Source: Cyclobacterium sp. 1_MG-2023
GTDB lineage: Bacteria > Bacteroidota > Bacteroidia > Cytophagales > Cyclobacteriaceae
DNA: 64,000 bases
Assembly: GCF_030546805.1 (NCBI RefSeq)
Contig: NZ_JAUOPC010000002.1
Coordinates: forward strand, 434,001-498,000
Direction: 5' to 3'
Part shown: positions 18,921-28,122 of the stretch, in pieces
Layout: each line of letters starts with the position of its first letter
Position numbering within the stretch: position 1 is the first letter of the stretch
Made by a program: the position numbers and the translations under genes
The notes under the pieces: model-generated
Database searches by the model: none
What the model was told of the DNA's origin: nothing
The model's input: the letters and a program-made list of their open reading frames with translations, nothing else

Positions 18921-20507
18921 ATGTCAGACAACAACAGCGATAGAAAAGAGCGTAAGGGGAATACAAGGAGGCGACCCAATGAATCCTTATCTGCCTTGGG
19001 AAAATTACCGCCTCAGGCCATTGATATGGAAGAAGCCGTACTTGGGGCCCTGATGTTGGAAAAAGATGCATTGACTGCTGTTGTAGATATCCTTTCACCG
19101 AGCAGTTTTTATAAAGATGCACATGGCTTAATCTATGAAGCAATCCTTGATTTGTTTAACGCAGGAGAGCCCATAGATCTGCTGACTGTGGTAAATCAAC
19201 TTAGAAAAAATGGGAGCTTGGAATTGGCCGGTGGAGTTATCTTTATCACTGAACTAACCTCAAAAGTTTCTTCCGCTTCAAATATTGAATACCATGCACG
19301 TATTATTACCGAACAGGCAATGAAACGTGATATGATAAAGATTTCTTCTGAAATTCAGAAAGAGGCCTTTGAAGATACTACAGATGTTTTCGAATTACTC
19401 GACAAGATGGAGCAGTCTCTCTTCGAGATTTCCGAAAACAATATCAAAAAGAATTATGTGGACATGCGTTCAATTATGCGAGAAGCTATAACTGAACTCG
19501 AAGGAAAAAAAGGACAAAAGGATGGCCTAACAGGAGTTCCTTCCGGCTTTACGGCTTTGGATAGGGTTACCTCAGGATGGCAAAAATCTGATTTGGTTAT
19601 CATTGCAGCTAGACCTGCCATGGGTAAAACAGCCTTTGTGCTTTCAGTACTTCGAAACGCCGCAGTGGATCACGATAGGCCTGTAGCTATATTTTCTCTT
19701 GAGATGTCTTCCATTCAGCTGGTCAATCGATTGATTAGTTCGGAAGCCGAATTGGACTCTGAGAAAATTAAAAAAGGAAACCTCGCTGATTATGAATGGC
19801 AGCAACTGATACATAAAACAGGAAAGTTAACCTCCGCACCATTGTTTGTGGATGATACCCCTGCTTTATCGATCCTTGAATTAAGGGCGAAATGCCGTAG
19901 ACTAAAAGCGCAGAATGACGTACAATTAATAGTCATTGATTATCTTCAGTTAATGTCAGGTGACAGCAAAGGTGGAAATGGAGGAAATCGAGAGCAGGAA
20001 ATTTCAAGTATTTCCAGAGCTTTGAAAAAAATCGCAAAAGAATTGAGTGTGCCTGTTATTGCACTTTCCCAATTGTCTAGGGCGGTGGAAACCAGGGGAG
20101 GAGACAAAAGACCCCAGCTTTCAGATTTAAGGGAATCTGGTGCAATTGAGCAAGATGCAGATATTGTAATGTTCTTGTATCGTCCAGAATATTATGGCAT
20201 AACAGAAGATGAAGATGGCAATAATACAGCTGGTGTAGGAGAAGTTATTATTGCCAAACATAGAAATGGTTCTTTGGAAAATGTTAAATTGAGGTTCATT
20301 GGTAAATACACTAAATTTACCGATTTAGAAATGAATGTTCCCTACCAACAACAGCCCCAAGAAGCTCTGTATGGGAGTCGTTTCCCTAGTGGAGCTGGAG
20401 GGAAGGGGTTTGATGATGAGGGCATGGTCCGAATGGGCAGCAAAGCCAACGGTGATTCGGGAGGAGAAAATCCATTTCCGGGAGGAAATGAACCCGCACC
20501 ATTTTAA
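18921..20507 (+). CDS. dnaB: Replicative DNA helicase DnaB
   Basis: This 528-aa hexameric 5'-3' helicase unwinds DNA at the replication fork. The N-terminal DnaB domain (PPQAIDMEEAVLGALML) is followed by a RecA-like ATPase with Walker A at residues 231-237 (RPAMGKT), Walker B in LIVIDYLQL, and the family motifs SLEMS and SQLSRAVE. No intein is present. The C-terminal tail after about residue 475 is a low-complexity Gly/Pro/Asn extension. It converges on the TPR gene, and the two stop codons overlap. Confidence 0.96.
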   Translation: MSDNNSDRKERKGNTRRRPNESLSALGKLPPQAIDMEEAVLGALMLEKDALTAVVDILSPSSFYKDAHGLIYEAILDLFNAGEPIDLLTVVNQLRKNGSLELAGGVIFITELTSKVSSASNIEYHARIITEQAMKRDMIKISSEIQKEAFEDTTDVFELLDKMEQSLFEISENNIKKNYVDMRSIMREAITELEGKKGQKDGLTGVPSGFTALDRVTSGWQKSDLVIIAARPAMGKTAFVLSVLRNAAVDHDRPVAIFSLEMSSIQLVNRLISSEAELDSEKIKKGNLADYEWQQLIHKTGKLTSAPLFVDDTPALSILELRAKCRRLKAQNDVQLIVIDYLQLMSGDSKGGNGGNREQEISSISRALKKIAKELSVPVIALSQLSRAVETRGGDKRPQLSDLRESGAIEQDADIVMFLYRPEYYGITEDEDGNNTAGVGEVIIAKHRNGSLENVKLRFIGKYTKFTDLEMNVPYQQQPQEALYGSRFPSGAGGKGFDDEGMVRMGSKANGDSGGENPFPGGNEPAPF

Positions 20508-20836
20508 TCATTTTCAAACTGAAAATTCAAGTAGGCATTTTCCAATTCCTTTTTAGCATGTAAGTTGTTTTGTGCTTTAGCTAATTCAATGCCTTCAGAA
20601 AAGATTTTATCGGCTTTTTCCAATTCTTCCTCGTTTGCAAAAAACAAGGCAGCATGATAATAAGTGGCCAGATAGTCTTTATGTTCTGTTAATAGTTTGT
20701 TAAAATAAAAAGAAGCCTTTTCTTTGTCTTGATATTGGTATTCCAAAGCCAAAGCATAAAGGTTGAAAGGATTTTCGGGTTCTTCTTCAATATAATTCAG
20801 GAGTTCTTTTATCCTGTCTAGATGTTTCATGCTCAT
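20504..20836 (-). CDS. Small tetratricopeptide-repeat protein
   Basis: This 110-aa cytoplasmic protein has about two to three TPR units (NPFNLYALALEYQYQ, YLATYYHAALFFANEEELEKA) and no signal peptide. It is probably a scaffold or adaptor; the partner is unknown. Its stop codon overlaps that of dnaB by four bases in convergent orientation. Confidence 0.75.
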   Translation of the reverse strand: MSMKHLDRIKELLNYIEEEPENPFNLYALALEYQYQDKEKASFYFNKLLTEHKDYLATYYHAALFFANEEELEKADKIFSEGIELAKAQNNLHAKKELENAYLNFQFEND

Positions 20837-20888
20837 GGAATTAATTTGCTTAGTTGTTTATTTTAATGACAAATTTAAATAAAAATAC

Positions 20889-21620
20889 ATGAAAATATTG
20901 GTTTGTATCACGCATGTACCTGATACCACTTCAAAGATTCAATTTACTGACAATAATACCCAGTTAGATAAAAAAGGGGTTCAATTTATAATAGGTCCTT
21001 ACGATGACTATGCCTTAGCTAGGGCAGTAGAATTAAAAGCAGAGACCAGTGGAAATATCACTGTTCTCAATGTAGGCGAGGTAGAAACTGAACCCACACT
21101 TCGTAAGGCCTTGGCTATAGGTGCAGATGAAGCAGTGAGAATAAATGCTGCCCCTAAGGATGCCTTTTTTGTGGCCAAACAAATTGCCAATTATGCAAAA
21201 GACAAGGCCTTTGATTTAATCCTTATGGGTAGGGAGTCTATTGACTTTAACGGAGGTATGGTTCATGGTATGGTAGGAGAATTGTTGGGCATGCCTTCGA
21301 TGTCTCCGGTTATGAAATTGGAGATTGAGGGTGACAAAGGAAAACTGTCAAGAGAAATAGAAGGAGGTAAAGAGTTTATTGAAGTGGACTTGCCATTTAT
21401 TGCCGGTTGTCAAGAACCTATTGCAGAGTGGAAGATTCCTAATATGCGAGGAATCATGTCTGCAAGGACAAAACCACTTTCCGTAATTGAACCTGCGGAA
21501 GAAGCTGAAAGAACAGCAGTCAATTCCTATGAAATGCCTCCTGCAAAAGGAGCAGTTAAACTGGTTGATAATGTAGATCAACTGGTAGATTTATTAAAAA
21601 ATGATGCCAAAATTCTTTAA
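20889..21620 (+). CDS. etfB: Electron transfer flavoprotein beta subunit
   Basis: This 243-aa protein is the AMP/FAD-interacting small subunit of ETF, which takes electrons from acyl-CoA dehydrogenases. The start KILVCITHVPDTTSKI, ALAIGADEAVRI, ILMGRESIDFNGGMV and the C-terminal helix LVDLLKNDAKIL are typical. It forms an operon with etfA (11-base gap), and the BFN gene follows closely. Confidence 0.95.
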   Translation: MKILVCITHVPDTTSKIQFTDNNTQLDKKGVQFIIGPYDDYALARAVELKAETSGNITVLNVGEVETEPTLRKALAIGADEAVRINAAPKDAFFVAKQIANYAKDKAFDLILMGRESIDFNGGMVHGMVGELLGMPSMSPVMKLEIEGDKGKLSREIEGGKEFIEVDLPFIAGCQEPIAEWKIPNMRGIMSARTKPLSVIEPAEEAERTAVNSYEMPPAKGAVKLVDNVDQLVDLLKNDAKIL

Positions 21621-21631
21621 ATAAAACGAGC

Positions 21632-22597
21632 ATGTCGATATTAGTATATATAGAACAAGATCAGGGTAAAATAAAAGGCTCTTCTCTGGAGGCTGTGTCT
21701 TATGCAGCAGGGCTCTCAGAATTACAAGGAGGGGATGTTAATGTTTTGGGCCTAGGATCTATAGAAGCTGAAGAATGGAATAAAGTAGGAGGAGCCGGAG
21801 CCAATGCCATTTACCATATTGGAGATGAGCGATTGGATCAAGGAGTTATTTTGGCTCATGCAGATGCCATTGCAAAGGTGTTTGAAAAAGTAGGAGCCAC
21901 CACACTTGTTTTGGCTAAATCATCGTTAGGGGATGCTGTAGCAGCCAGGTTAGCAGTAAAGCTAGGAGCAGGACTTGTCTCCAACGTAGTAGGATTACCT
22001 GATCTATCTAATGGCTTTGTAGTAAAAAGAAGTATTTTTACAGGCAAGGCTTTTGCAGACACTTCAATTGATACAGAAAATAAAATACTAGCTGTAAAAA
22101 AGAATATTCATCCCATTAAAACTGATGGTGGTGAAGCGAAGGTTGAATCTTTGGATTTAACGATTTCAGAAGAGAATTTTGTTGCAAAAATAACGGGGGC
22201 TGAAAAAGCTGAAGGAGAAATATTGTTACCGGAAGCAGATGTGGTTGTGTCCGGAGGAAGAGGACTGAAGGGCCCCGAAAACTGGAACATGATTGAAGAA
22301 CTGGCGGATAGTTTGAATGCGGCGAAGGGATGTTCAAAACCGGTTTCAGATTTAGGCTGGCGTCCACACCATGAACACGTAGGTCAAACGGGAGTTAAAG
22401 TAGCCCCGACCTTATATGTTGCCGTTGCAATATCGGGAGCGATCCAACATCTTGCAGGAGTAAATGCTTCGAAGTATATTGTAGTCATTAACAATGACCC
22501 GGATGCTCCTTTCTTTAAGGCCGCAGATTACGGGATCGTAGGAGATGCTTTTGATGTGGTCCCTAAATTGACACAAGCAATTAAAGCATTAAAATAA
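21632..22597 (+). CDS. etfA: Electron transfer flavoprotein alpha subunit
   Basis: This 321-aa FAD-binding large subunit of ETF has an N-terminal Rossmann-like half and the C-terminal FAD domain. That domain is recognisable by [41 protein letters not shown] and [20 protein letters not shown]. It pairs with the EtfB encoded immediately upstream, in fatty-acid or amino-acid oxidation. Confidence 0.96.
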   Translation: MSILVYIEQDQGKIKGSSLEAVSYAAGLSELQGGDVNVLGLGSIEAEEWNKVGGAGANAIYHIGDERLDQGVILAHADAIAKVFEKVGATTLVLAKSSLGDAVAARLAVKLGAGLVSNVVGLPDLSNGFVVKRSIFTGKAFADTSIDTENKILAVKKNIHPIKTDGGEAKVESLDLTISEENFVAKITGAEKAEGEILLPEADVVVSGGRGLKGPENWNMIEELADSLNAAKGCSKPVSDLGWRPHHEHVGQTGVKVAPTLYVAVAISGAIQHLAGVNASKYIVVINNDPDAPFFKAADYGIVGDAFDVVPKLTQAIKALK

Positions 22598-22603
22598 TTA
22601 AAC

Positions 22604-23218
22604 GTGGACAATACAGTTGAGTTAGAAATTTTGGGGTTATCCTCCAATAGTACACAATCAGGTTCTTTTACCTTAGTATTGGGTGAATCTGAAGGGAAAC
22701 GGAAGTTGCCCATTGTTATTGGTATGTTTGAAGCCCAAGCCATTGCTATCGAAATAGAGAAGATTATTCCTAATAGGCCAATGACTCATGATTTATTCAA
22801 GGCTTTTTCCTCCAATTTTCAATTTACAATTGATCATATCTTGATATCAGATATGCGGGAAGGAGTCTTTTATGCCAAAATCATGTGTCAAAGCTCTTAT
22901 AAAAAAGTAGAAATTGATGCCAGACCTTCCGATGCAATTGCCATTGCTGTCAGGTTTGATGCTCCAATTTATTGTACAAATGCTGTAATGTCTGAAGCTG
23001 CTATTGAGTTTACCGAGGAAGATGAAAAACGTGAGCAAGAAGCTTCAGGAATTTCAAAAACCGGTAAGGGAAAATCTACAGGAAAAGGAAAGTCTCAGGA
23101 AGCATCACTCAAGGACTTTAGCTTGGATAAACTTAACCAGATGCTTGAAAAAGCTATCGGAAACGAAGACTACGAAAAAGCTGCACGGTTAAGAGATGAA
23201 ATCAATCGAAGAAATTGA
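22604..23218 (+). CDS. Bifunctional nuclease (BFN/DUF151) family protein with UVR motif
   Basis: This 204-aa protein starts at GTG 22604, six bases after etfA. The BFN/DUF151 domain spans about residues 1-130 (LPIVIGMFEAQAIAIEIEKI, DARPSDAIAIAVR). A Lys/Ser/Gly-rich linker follows, and then a C-terminal UvrB/UvrC interaction motif (LEKAIGNEDYEKAARLRDEI, about 176-200). BFN proteins have reported RNase/DNase activity. The position behind etfBA is common in this phylum, but the functional link is unknown. Confidence 0.87.
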   Translation: MDNTVELEILGLSSNSTQSGSFTLVLGESEGKRKLPIVIGMFEAQAIAIEIEKIIPNRPMTHDLFKAFSSNFQFTIDHILISDMREGVFYAKIMCQSSYKKVEIDARPSDAIAIAVRFDAPIYCTNAVMSEAAIEFTEEDEKREQEASGISKTGKGKSTGKGKSQEASLKDFSLDKLNQMLEKAIGNEDYEKAARLRDEINRRN

Positions 23219-23239
23219 AAAACTAAATGCTGACAATTG

Positions 23240-23261
23240 GCTGCCTTATGGCAGCTTTTTT
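23240..23261 (+). terminator. Terminator after the etfBA-BFN operon
   Basis: Perfect GCTGCC/GGCAGC stem, TTAT loop and a T run, 21 bases after the BFN stop codon. Confidence 0.85.
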
Positions 23262-23329
23262 CAATAAAAAGCCTTTGTAAAAAGGCATGAAAATAAAAAG
23301 GAAACGATAAACCAGAAATCTATTACGCT

Positions 23330-23350
23330 GCTATCGGGAGATAGCTTTTT
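23330..23350 (+). promoter_or_regulatory. Second terminator-like hairpin in the nupC leader
   Basis: GCTATC/GATAGC with a four-base loop followed by five T residues, 42 bases before the nucleoside-transporter ATG. It may be a back-up terminator for the upstream operon or an attenuator in the leader of the next gene. Confidence 0.45.
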
Positions 23351-23391
23351 GGCGTTCCGGAAAACCTAATATTTAATAAAAATATGTTTTA

Positions 23392-24675
23392 ATGGATTAT
23401 ATAAGAGGGGTTTTGGGGATCTTGGTTCTGGTGATATTCGCTAGTGTTTTTTCAACAAACAGAAAAAATATCGATTGGCGATTGGTAGGGATTGGGATTT
23501 TATTACAGGCTATATTTGGTGTTCTTATTACAAAGGTTGCTTTTGTGGCAGCAATCTTTACCAAGGTAAGTGCCGGCTTTGTTAAGTTCCTAAGTTTTTC
23601 TGAACAAGGTGCTCAATTTATATTTGGTGACTTGGCTACAAGTTCCTTCGGTTTTATTTTTGCTTTTCAGGTTTTGCCTACCATCATCTTTTTTTCTACG
23701 GTATCAGCGGGATTGTATTATTTGGGTGTATTACAAAAAGTTGTCTTTGTTATCGCTTGGGTAATGGCCCGAACCATGAGGCTTTCCGGCCCGGAAAGCT
23801 TGTCTGCTGCAGGGAATATTTTCCTGGGACAAACAGAGGCGCCTTTGCTTGTCAAGCCTTTTATTCCAACGATGTCCAGGTCAGAACTTATGTGCTTGAT
23901 GACAGGAGGTATGGCTACCATTGCAGGAGGGGTGTTGGCAGGATATGTCGCATTTTTGGGTGGGGATGACCCGGTAGAGAAAACGCGCTTTGCGACCTAT
24001 CTTTTGGGAGCCAGCATCATGAATGCACCTGCAGCAATTGTCATCTCCAAAATCATTATACCTGAAGAGAAAGAAAGAAAATTGGATGAACATTTGGATA
24101 TCAGTGGGCAGGTTCCTGACGTAAACCTTATCGACGCCATGTCTCGGGGTGCTTCTGAAGGATTGCGATTAGCACTTAATGTGGGTGCCATGTTATTGGC
24201 TTTTATTGCCGTTATTGCAGCACTGAATTATTTATTATCCGGTATTATTGGAGAGTTTTTAGGACTAAACAACTTGGTGATAAATTCCACCAATGGGACA
24301 TTCTCCGGCTTTTCACTGGAATATTTATTGGGACAAGTGTTTCGGATTTTTGCTTGGATAATAGGGGTGGAATGGAAGGATACCCTTGAGGTCGGATCAC
24401 TATTAGGGCAAAAGACGGTCATCAATGAATTTGTAGCTTATTTGGGCTTGGCCGAAATGAAAGAAGCAGGGAGTCTTTCTCCTAAATCAATTGTGATAGC
24501 TACCTATGCCCTCTGTGGTTTTTCTAACTTTAGCTCTATAGCTATTCAAGTAGGAGGGATAGGAAGTATAGCGCCCGAGCAACAGGGGAACTTGTCTAAG
24601 TTAGGCATGCATGCACTTTTGGCTGCTACCATTGCCTGTCTGATGACAGCCACTATTGCCGGGGCACTCTTCTAA
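23392..24675 (+). CDS. nupC: Concentrative nucleoside transporter (NupC/CNT family)
   Basis: This 427-aa inner-membrane symporter takes up nucleosides with H+ or Na+. The family core is complete: GQTEAPLLVKPFI (helical hairpin and binding site), MTGGMATIAGGVLAGYV and, near the C-terminus, NEFVAYLGL and ALCGFSNFSSIAIQVGGIG. The first hydrophobic segment starts at the ATG. A single-gene unit converging on the cyclophilin gene. Confidence 0.94.
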   Translation: MDYIRGVLGILVLVIFASVFSTNRKNIDWRLVGIGILLQAIFGVLITKVAFVAAIFTKVSAGFVKFLSFSEQGAQFIFGDLATSSFGFIFAFQVLPTIIFFSTVSAGLYYLGVLQKVVFVIAWVMARTMRLSGPESLSAAGNIFLGQTEAPLLVKPFIPTMSRSELMCLMTGGMATIAGGVLAGYVAFLGGDDPVEKTRFATYLLGASIMNAPAAIVISKIIIPEEKERKLDEHLDISGQVPDVNLIDAMSRGASEGLRLALNVGAMLLAFIAVIAALNYLLSGIIGEFLGLNNLVINSTNGTFSGFSLEYLLGQVFRIFAWIIGVEWKDTLEVGSLLGQKTVINEFVAYLGLAEMKEAGSLSPKSIVIATYALCGFSNFSSIAIQVGGIGSIAPEQQGNLSKLGMHALLAATIACLMTATIAGALF

Positions 24676-24710
24676 AACTTTTAAAGTGTAAACTTTAGGG
24701 AGTAATTGAA

Positions 24711-25145
24711 TTAATCGTTGATTACAACTTTAACAATTTTGTCACCTTGCTTGATTTGGTCAACAATGTCCAGGCCTTCAACAACCTTTCCGAAACAAGT
24801 GTGGTTTCTGTCGAGATGTTGGGTGTTTTCCCTGTTGTGACAAATGAAAAATTGTGATCCTCCGGTGTTCCTTCCTGCATGAGCCATTGAAAGAACGCCT
24901 TTGTCATGGTGCTGTAACTCACCGTCTAATTCACAATCGATGGTGTAACCCGGGCCTCCTGTACCGTTACCTTTTGGGCAACCTCCTTGGATCATAAAAT
25001 TTGGAATTACTCTGTGGAAGTTAAGTCCATCGTAAAATCCTTTGCTGGCTAAATCTTTAAAATTAGCAACTGCTTTAGGGGCATCTTGATCGTAAAATTC
25101 AACTTTCATTATGCCTTTATCGGTATGAATTTCTCCTGTTGTCAT
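24711..25145 (-). CDS. Cyclophilin-type peptidyl-prolyl cis-trans isomerase
   Basis: This 144-aa isomerase has no signal peptide, so it is a cytoplasmic foldase. The active-site motifs are NFHRVIPNFMIQGGCP (catalytic Arg) and LSMAHAGRNTGGSQFFI. Its length is that of a bare cyclophilin domain of the PpiB class. Confidence 0.94.
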   Translation of the reverse strand: MTTGEIHTDKGIMKVEFYDQDAPKAVANFKDLASKGFYDGLNFHRVIPNFMIQGGCPKGNGTGGPGYTIDCELDGELQHHDKGVLSMAHAGRNTGGSQFFICHNRENTQHLDRNHTCFGKVVEGLDIVDQIKQGDKIVKVVIND

Positions 25146-25259
25146 GAAGCTATCGTTTGTTTTTTTGCAATAATACAGAATTTATGGTAGTATCATGCAA
25201 TATTTTGCCCCTTTAGGCATTAAGGAATTAAATTTTAATAAGTTTTAAATCATTCGCTT

Positions 25260-26858
25260 TTGAAAAAAGAAGATCAGTTTTTAGGGAAACACAATGCCCC
25301 AAATGAAAATTTAGAAATTGAGGGCGCACAACTGTTTGGACACCCTAAAGGGTTAATGACCCTTTTCTTTACTGAAATGTGGGAGAGGTTCAGCTATTAT
25401 GGTATGCGGGCTTTACTTATATTATTTATGACGGCCCCTATTGCCACCGGTGGCCTTGGTTTTGACGACCAAACTTCCGGAGCGATTTATGGGCTATATT
25501 CCATGTTTGTATACCTACTGGCACTTCCCGGGGGGTGGATTGCAGATCGACTTGTGGGACTTAAAAAATCAGTATGGTATGGAGGGGTTATCATTACCAT
25601 AGGCCACTTTACTATGGCATTACCTGGCTTATTTGCAATCCTATCAAGTGCTCCGGATCTGCCTAAAGACCATTTGACAGGTCTAGATGTATATTCCTTT
25701 TTTCTGGGCTTAATTCTGATAGTGTTAGGCACGGGCTTACTTAAGCCCAATATTAGCTCCATAGTGGGGCAATTGTATCCGGAAAATAGCTCCAAGAGAG
25801 ATGCCGGTTTTTCCATTTTTTATATGGGGATAAACTTGGGTGCATTTTTGGCTCCAATTGCCTGTAGTACGCTGGCCATATACGATTGGCATTTAGGTTT
25901 TGGGTTGGCCGGCTTCGGTATGCTGATGGGCTTGGTTCAGTATAAATTGACCGGAAAGCACCTCAGAGGTGTTGGGGATTTTATTCTTCCTGAGAATGAA
26001 AATGAAAGCCGAAAAAGAAGGAAATTAATAAGCGTAGTATGGCTTTCCTTATTGGTACTAGCCATTATTATTGCCTGTTTCTTCTTGGAAATAATTTCAA
26101 TTGATCCTACAGCCATAGCTGCGATTTCAAATACTGTCATTGCTATTGTGGCCTTGCTTTTCTTTTTATACGTGCTGTTTTTGGGAGGTTTAAATAGTGA
26201 TGAAAAAAAGAAAGTAGGTGTGGTGATGATTTTATTTGTTTTTTCATCCATCTTCTGGTCTGGTTTCGAACAAGCAGGCTCTTCTTTGAATTTGTTTGCA
26301 GAAAGGTTTACCGATAGGGTGGTACTGGGATGGGAAATTCCTGCCGGATATTTTCAATCCATCAATAGTATCTTTATTATACTGTTCGCACCTTTCTTTG
26401 GTGCCATGTGGGTAATGCTGGCCAAAAAGAACTTAGAGCCAAGCTCTCCACTTAAGTTTGCCTTTGGCCTAGTATTATTAGGGATAGGTTTTTTGGTAAT
26501 GTACTTCGCAGCAAAAATTGCCGCATCAGGTGATTTGGCAGCGCCGACTTGGTTGGTAGTTACCTATCTATTCCACACTTTCGGTGAATTGAGTCTAAGC
26601 CCAGTGGGATTAAGTTTGACTACAAAATTAGCCCCAAAGAAGTTTGTCGGGCAAATGATGGGAATGTGGTTTTTATCCATTGCCATGGGGAGCTTAATTG
26701 CTGGGAGAATTGCCGGTGGAGCCAGTGGGGGTACAGCTGAAGCTTTATCCCGAATGCCTGACCAATACCTCTTAATCGTCTATACCGTTGTGGGAGCTGG
26801 TTTGGTGCTTATGTTAATTGCTAAGCCAATTCGGAAATTAATGGGGAATGTGCATTGA
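25260..26858 (+). CDS. POT/PTR2 proton-dependent oligopeptide transporter
   Basis: This 532-aa MFS-fold importer of di/tripeptides carries the POT signature FFTEMWERFSYYGMRALL (ExxERFxYYG) near residue 37, GLLKPNISSIVGQLY and the second signature FEQAGSSLNLFAERF. Translation appears to begin at TTG 25260, because an in-frame stop lies a few codons upstream and the first internal ATG would cut into the signature helix. It is divergent from the cyclophilin gene and followed by a strong terminator. Confidence 0.92.
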   Translation: MKKEDQFLGKHNAPNENLEIEGAQLFGHPKGLMTLFFTEMWERFSYYGMRALLILFMTAPIATGGLGFDDQTSGAIYGLYSMFVYLLALPGGWIADRLVGLKKSVWYGGVIITIGHFTMALPGLFAILSSAPDLPKDHLTGLDVYSFFLGLILIVLGTGLLKPNISSIVGQLYPENSSKRDAGFSIFYMGINLGAFLAPIACSTLAIYDWHLGFGLAGFGMLMGLVQYKLTGKHLRGVGDFILPENENESRKRRKLISVVWLSLLVLAIIIACFFLEIISIDPTAIAAISNTVIAIVALLFFLYVLFLGGLNSDEKKKVGVVMILFVFSSIFWSGFEQAGSSLNLFAERFTDRVVLGWEIPAGYFQSINSIFIILFAPFFGAMWVMLAKKNLEPSSPLKFAFGLVLLGIGFLVMYFAAKIAASGDLAAPTWLVVTYLFHTFGELSLSPVGLSLTTKLAPKKFVGQMMGMWFLSIAMGSLIAGRIAGGASGGTAEALSRMPDQYLLIVYTVVGAGLVLMLIAKPIRKLMGNVH

Positions 26859-26920
26859 GCACATTAAGGAAAAGAAAAAATATCAAGATGGAACTTGTCC
26901 TGATTATAAAGTAAAGTGAT

Positions 26921-26954
26921 AAAAAAAGCCGGTTAGTTCTAACCGGCTTTTTTT
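26921..26954. terminator. Bidirectional terminator
   Basis: AGCCGGTTAG/CTAACCGGCT, a 10-bp perfect stem with A and T runs on either side. It separates the POT transporter from the minus-strand mini-gene, whose TAA lies at its right edge. Confidence 0.88.
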
Positions 26955-27101
26955 TTAGTCTTCTTTGCTCTCTTTTTTAAATACAGTGCTTCTAAAGTCA
27001 ACGGCAGTAATCCCTGCTCCTAAACCAACTAAAATGGAAACAATTAACCAGAAAGTCTGTGCTCCTGATGCTATAGGGGCGCTAAATATATCTAATAACA
27101 T
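26955..27101 (-). CDS. Small single-pass membrane protein (48 aa)
   Basis: A 49-codon frame reading MLLDIFSAPIASGAQ at the N-terminus, one hydrophobic segment TFWLIVSILVGLGAGITAV (about residues 17-35), then a charged tail ending KKESKED. It begins at an ATG, has a clean positive-outside/charged topology and ends exactly at the T run of a terminator, which supports a real transcript. I do not recognise the family and no Shine-Dalgarno is obvious. The function is unknown. Confidence 0.55.
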   Translation of the reverse strand: MLLDIFSAPIASGAQTFWLIVSILVGLGAGITAVDFRSTVFKKESKED

Positions 27102-27391
27102 GATAATGTGGTTTTAAATGTCAAATTTGCCTGCAATTTAGCACTCTAAGGGAGGATAACAAAGCATATTTTTAAAAAGGATCAATTAAGTCTGTGGTAG
27201 AACATGTAGCTAGCTACTTTAATGAACGGCCTGTTAAAGCAATAGCTAATTGTGGTTGGTTTTTTATTTGAGTATAAGTAACCCTTATGACATGTTATGT
27301 GAGGAATTGATCCTCGCAATTGCTTCACTTTTACCTTTGAAATTTGCTCATATAGAATGGGGTAAATAAGATGAGCAATCGTTGGGTTTAA

Positions 27392-27565
27392 TTAGTCAAA
27401 ATCGTCATCCTCATCAAATGCATCATCAATTATTTCATCAAGGTCAAAGTCATCTAGATCCAATTCAAAATCGTCTTCATCATCATCTAGATAGGCATTG
27501 TCTTCTAAATCGTGATATTTTTGCTTGAACTCATCTCCGAGTGTTTCTTCAAAATCCCCAATCAT
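27392..27565 (-). CDS. Highly acidic 57-aa protein
   Basis: ATG 27565 to TAA 27392 encodes MIGDFEETLGDEFKQKYHD followed by an Asp/Glu/Phe/Leu-rich tail. 29 of 57 residues are acidic (21 Asp, 8 Glu) and only two are Lys. No cysteine, transmembrane segment or known domain is present. The regular spacing of Phe/Leu between acidic clusters after residue 33 (DDFELDLDDFDLDE) is not what random AT-rich DNA gives. Small acidic proteins of this type can mimic nucleic acid or bind basic partners, but no function can be assigned. Confidence 0.6.
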   Translation of the reverse strand: MIGDFEETLGDEFKQKYHDLEDNAYLDDDEDDFELDLDDFDLDEIIDDAFDEDDDFD

Positions 27566-27741
27566 TTACTGTTAGTTTAAATTTTCCCTATAAACACTTG
27601 CTAGTTACTAAAAATTGGGGATTCATACTTCCGGATAGGCTAAACTTAACATTATCAAATGGTTAAATTTTAATGTACTCCTTTTATTGGTAAGGGTATT
27701 ATAAAGAGGCGGTGAAATAAAAAAGTATTTCTTTCTGATGT

Positions 27742-28122
27742 CTAATTGCTTTTATTATTTCCTTTTCGGCTAAAAATTAACTTGATGTATTGTTTGATTA
27801 ATGGCTTGGTTAAATAGTTCTTTACCTTTTCGTATTTTCCGGCTTTGGTGATATCTGTCTCATCAATGGAACTACTTAAGATATATATTTCCGGATCTTT
27901 TTTTGTTGGATGAAATTTTTCTAAAAAATCCCAACCATTCATCTCCGGCATGTTGATATCAAGGAATAAATAATCAGGGCGTATTTTATAAATGTCTTTT
28001 AGTGCAGCAGAAGCACTACTAAAAGAAAATACTTTGAAAGGCTCCAAAACATTTCTTGAAATCAGCTTCTCAGTTACGAAAATGCTGATAGGATCATCAT
28101 CTATTAATACAATTTTAATCAT
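27742..28122 (-). CDS. Single-domain response regulator
   Basis: This 126-aa stand-alone receiver opens with IVLIDDDPIS (acidic pocket D8-D10), has the phosphoacceptor Asp in LFLDINMPEMNGW, Ser/Thr in LSSSID and Lys in LTKPL. It resembles the receiver at 3450. No kinase or output domain is adjacent, so the partner is unknown. Confidence 0.86.
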   Translation of the reverse strand: MIKIVLIDDDPISIFVTEKLISRNVLEPFKVFSFSSASAALKDIYKIRPDYLFLDINMPEMNGWDFLEKFHPTKKDPEIYILSSSIDETDITKAGKYEKVKNYLTKPLIKQYIKLIFSRKGNNKSN

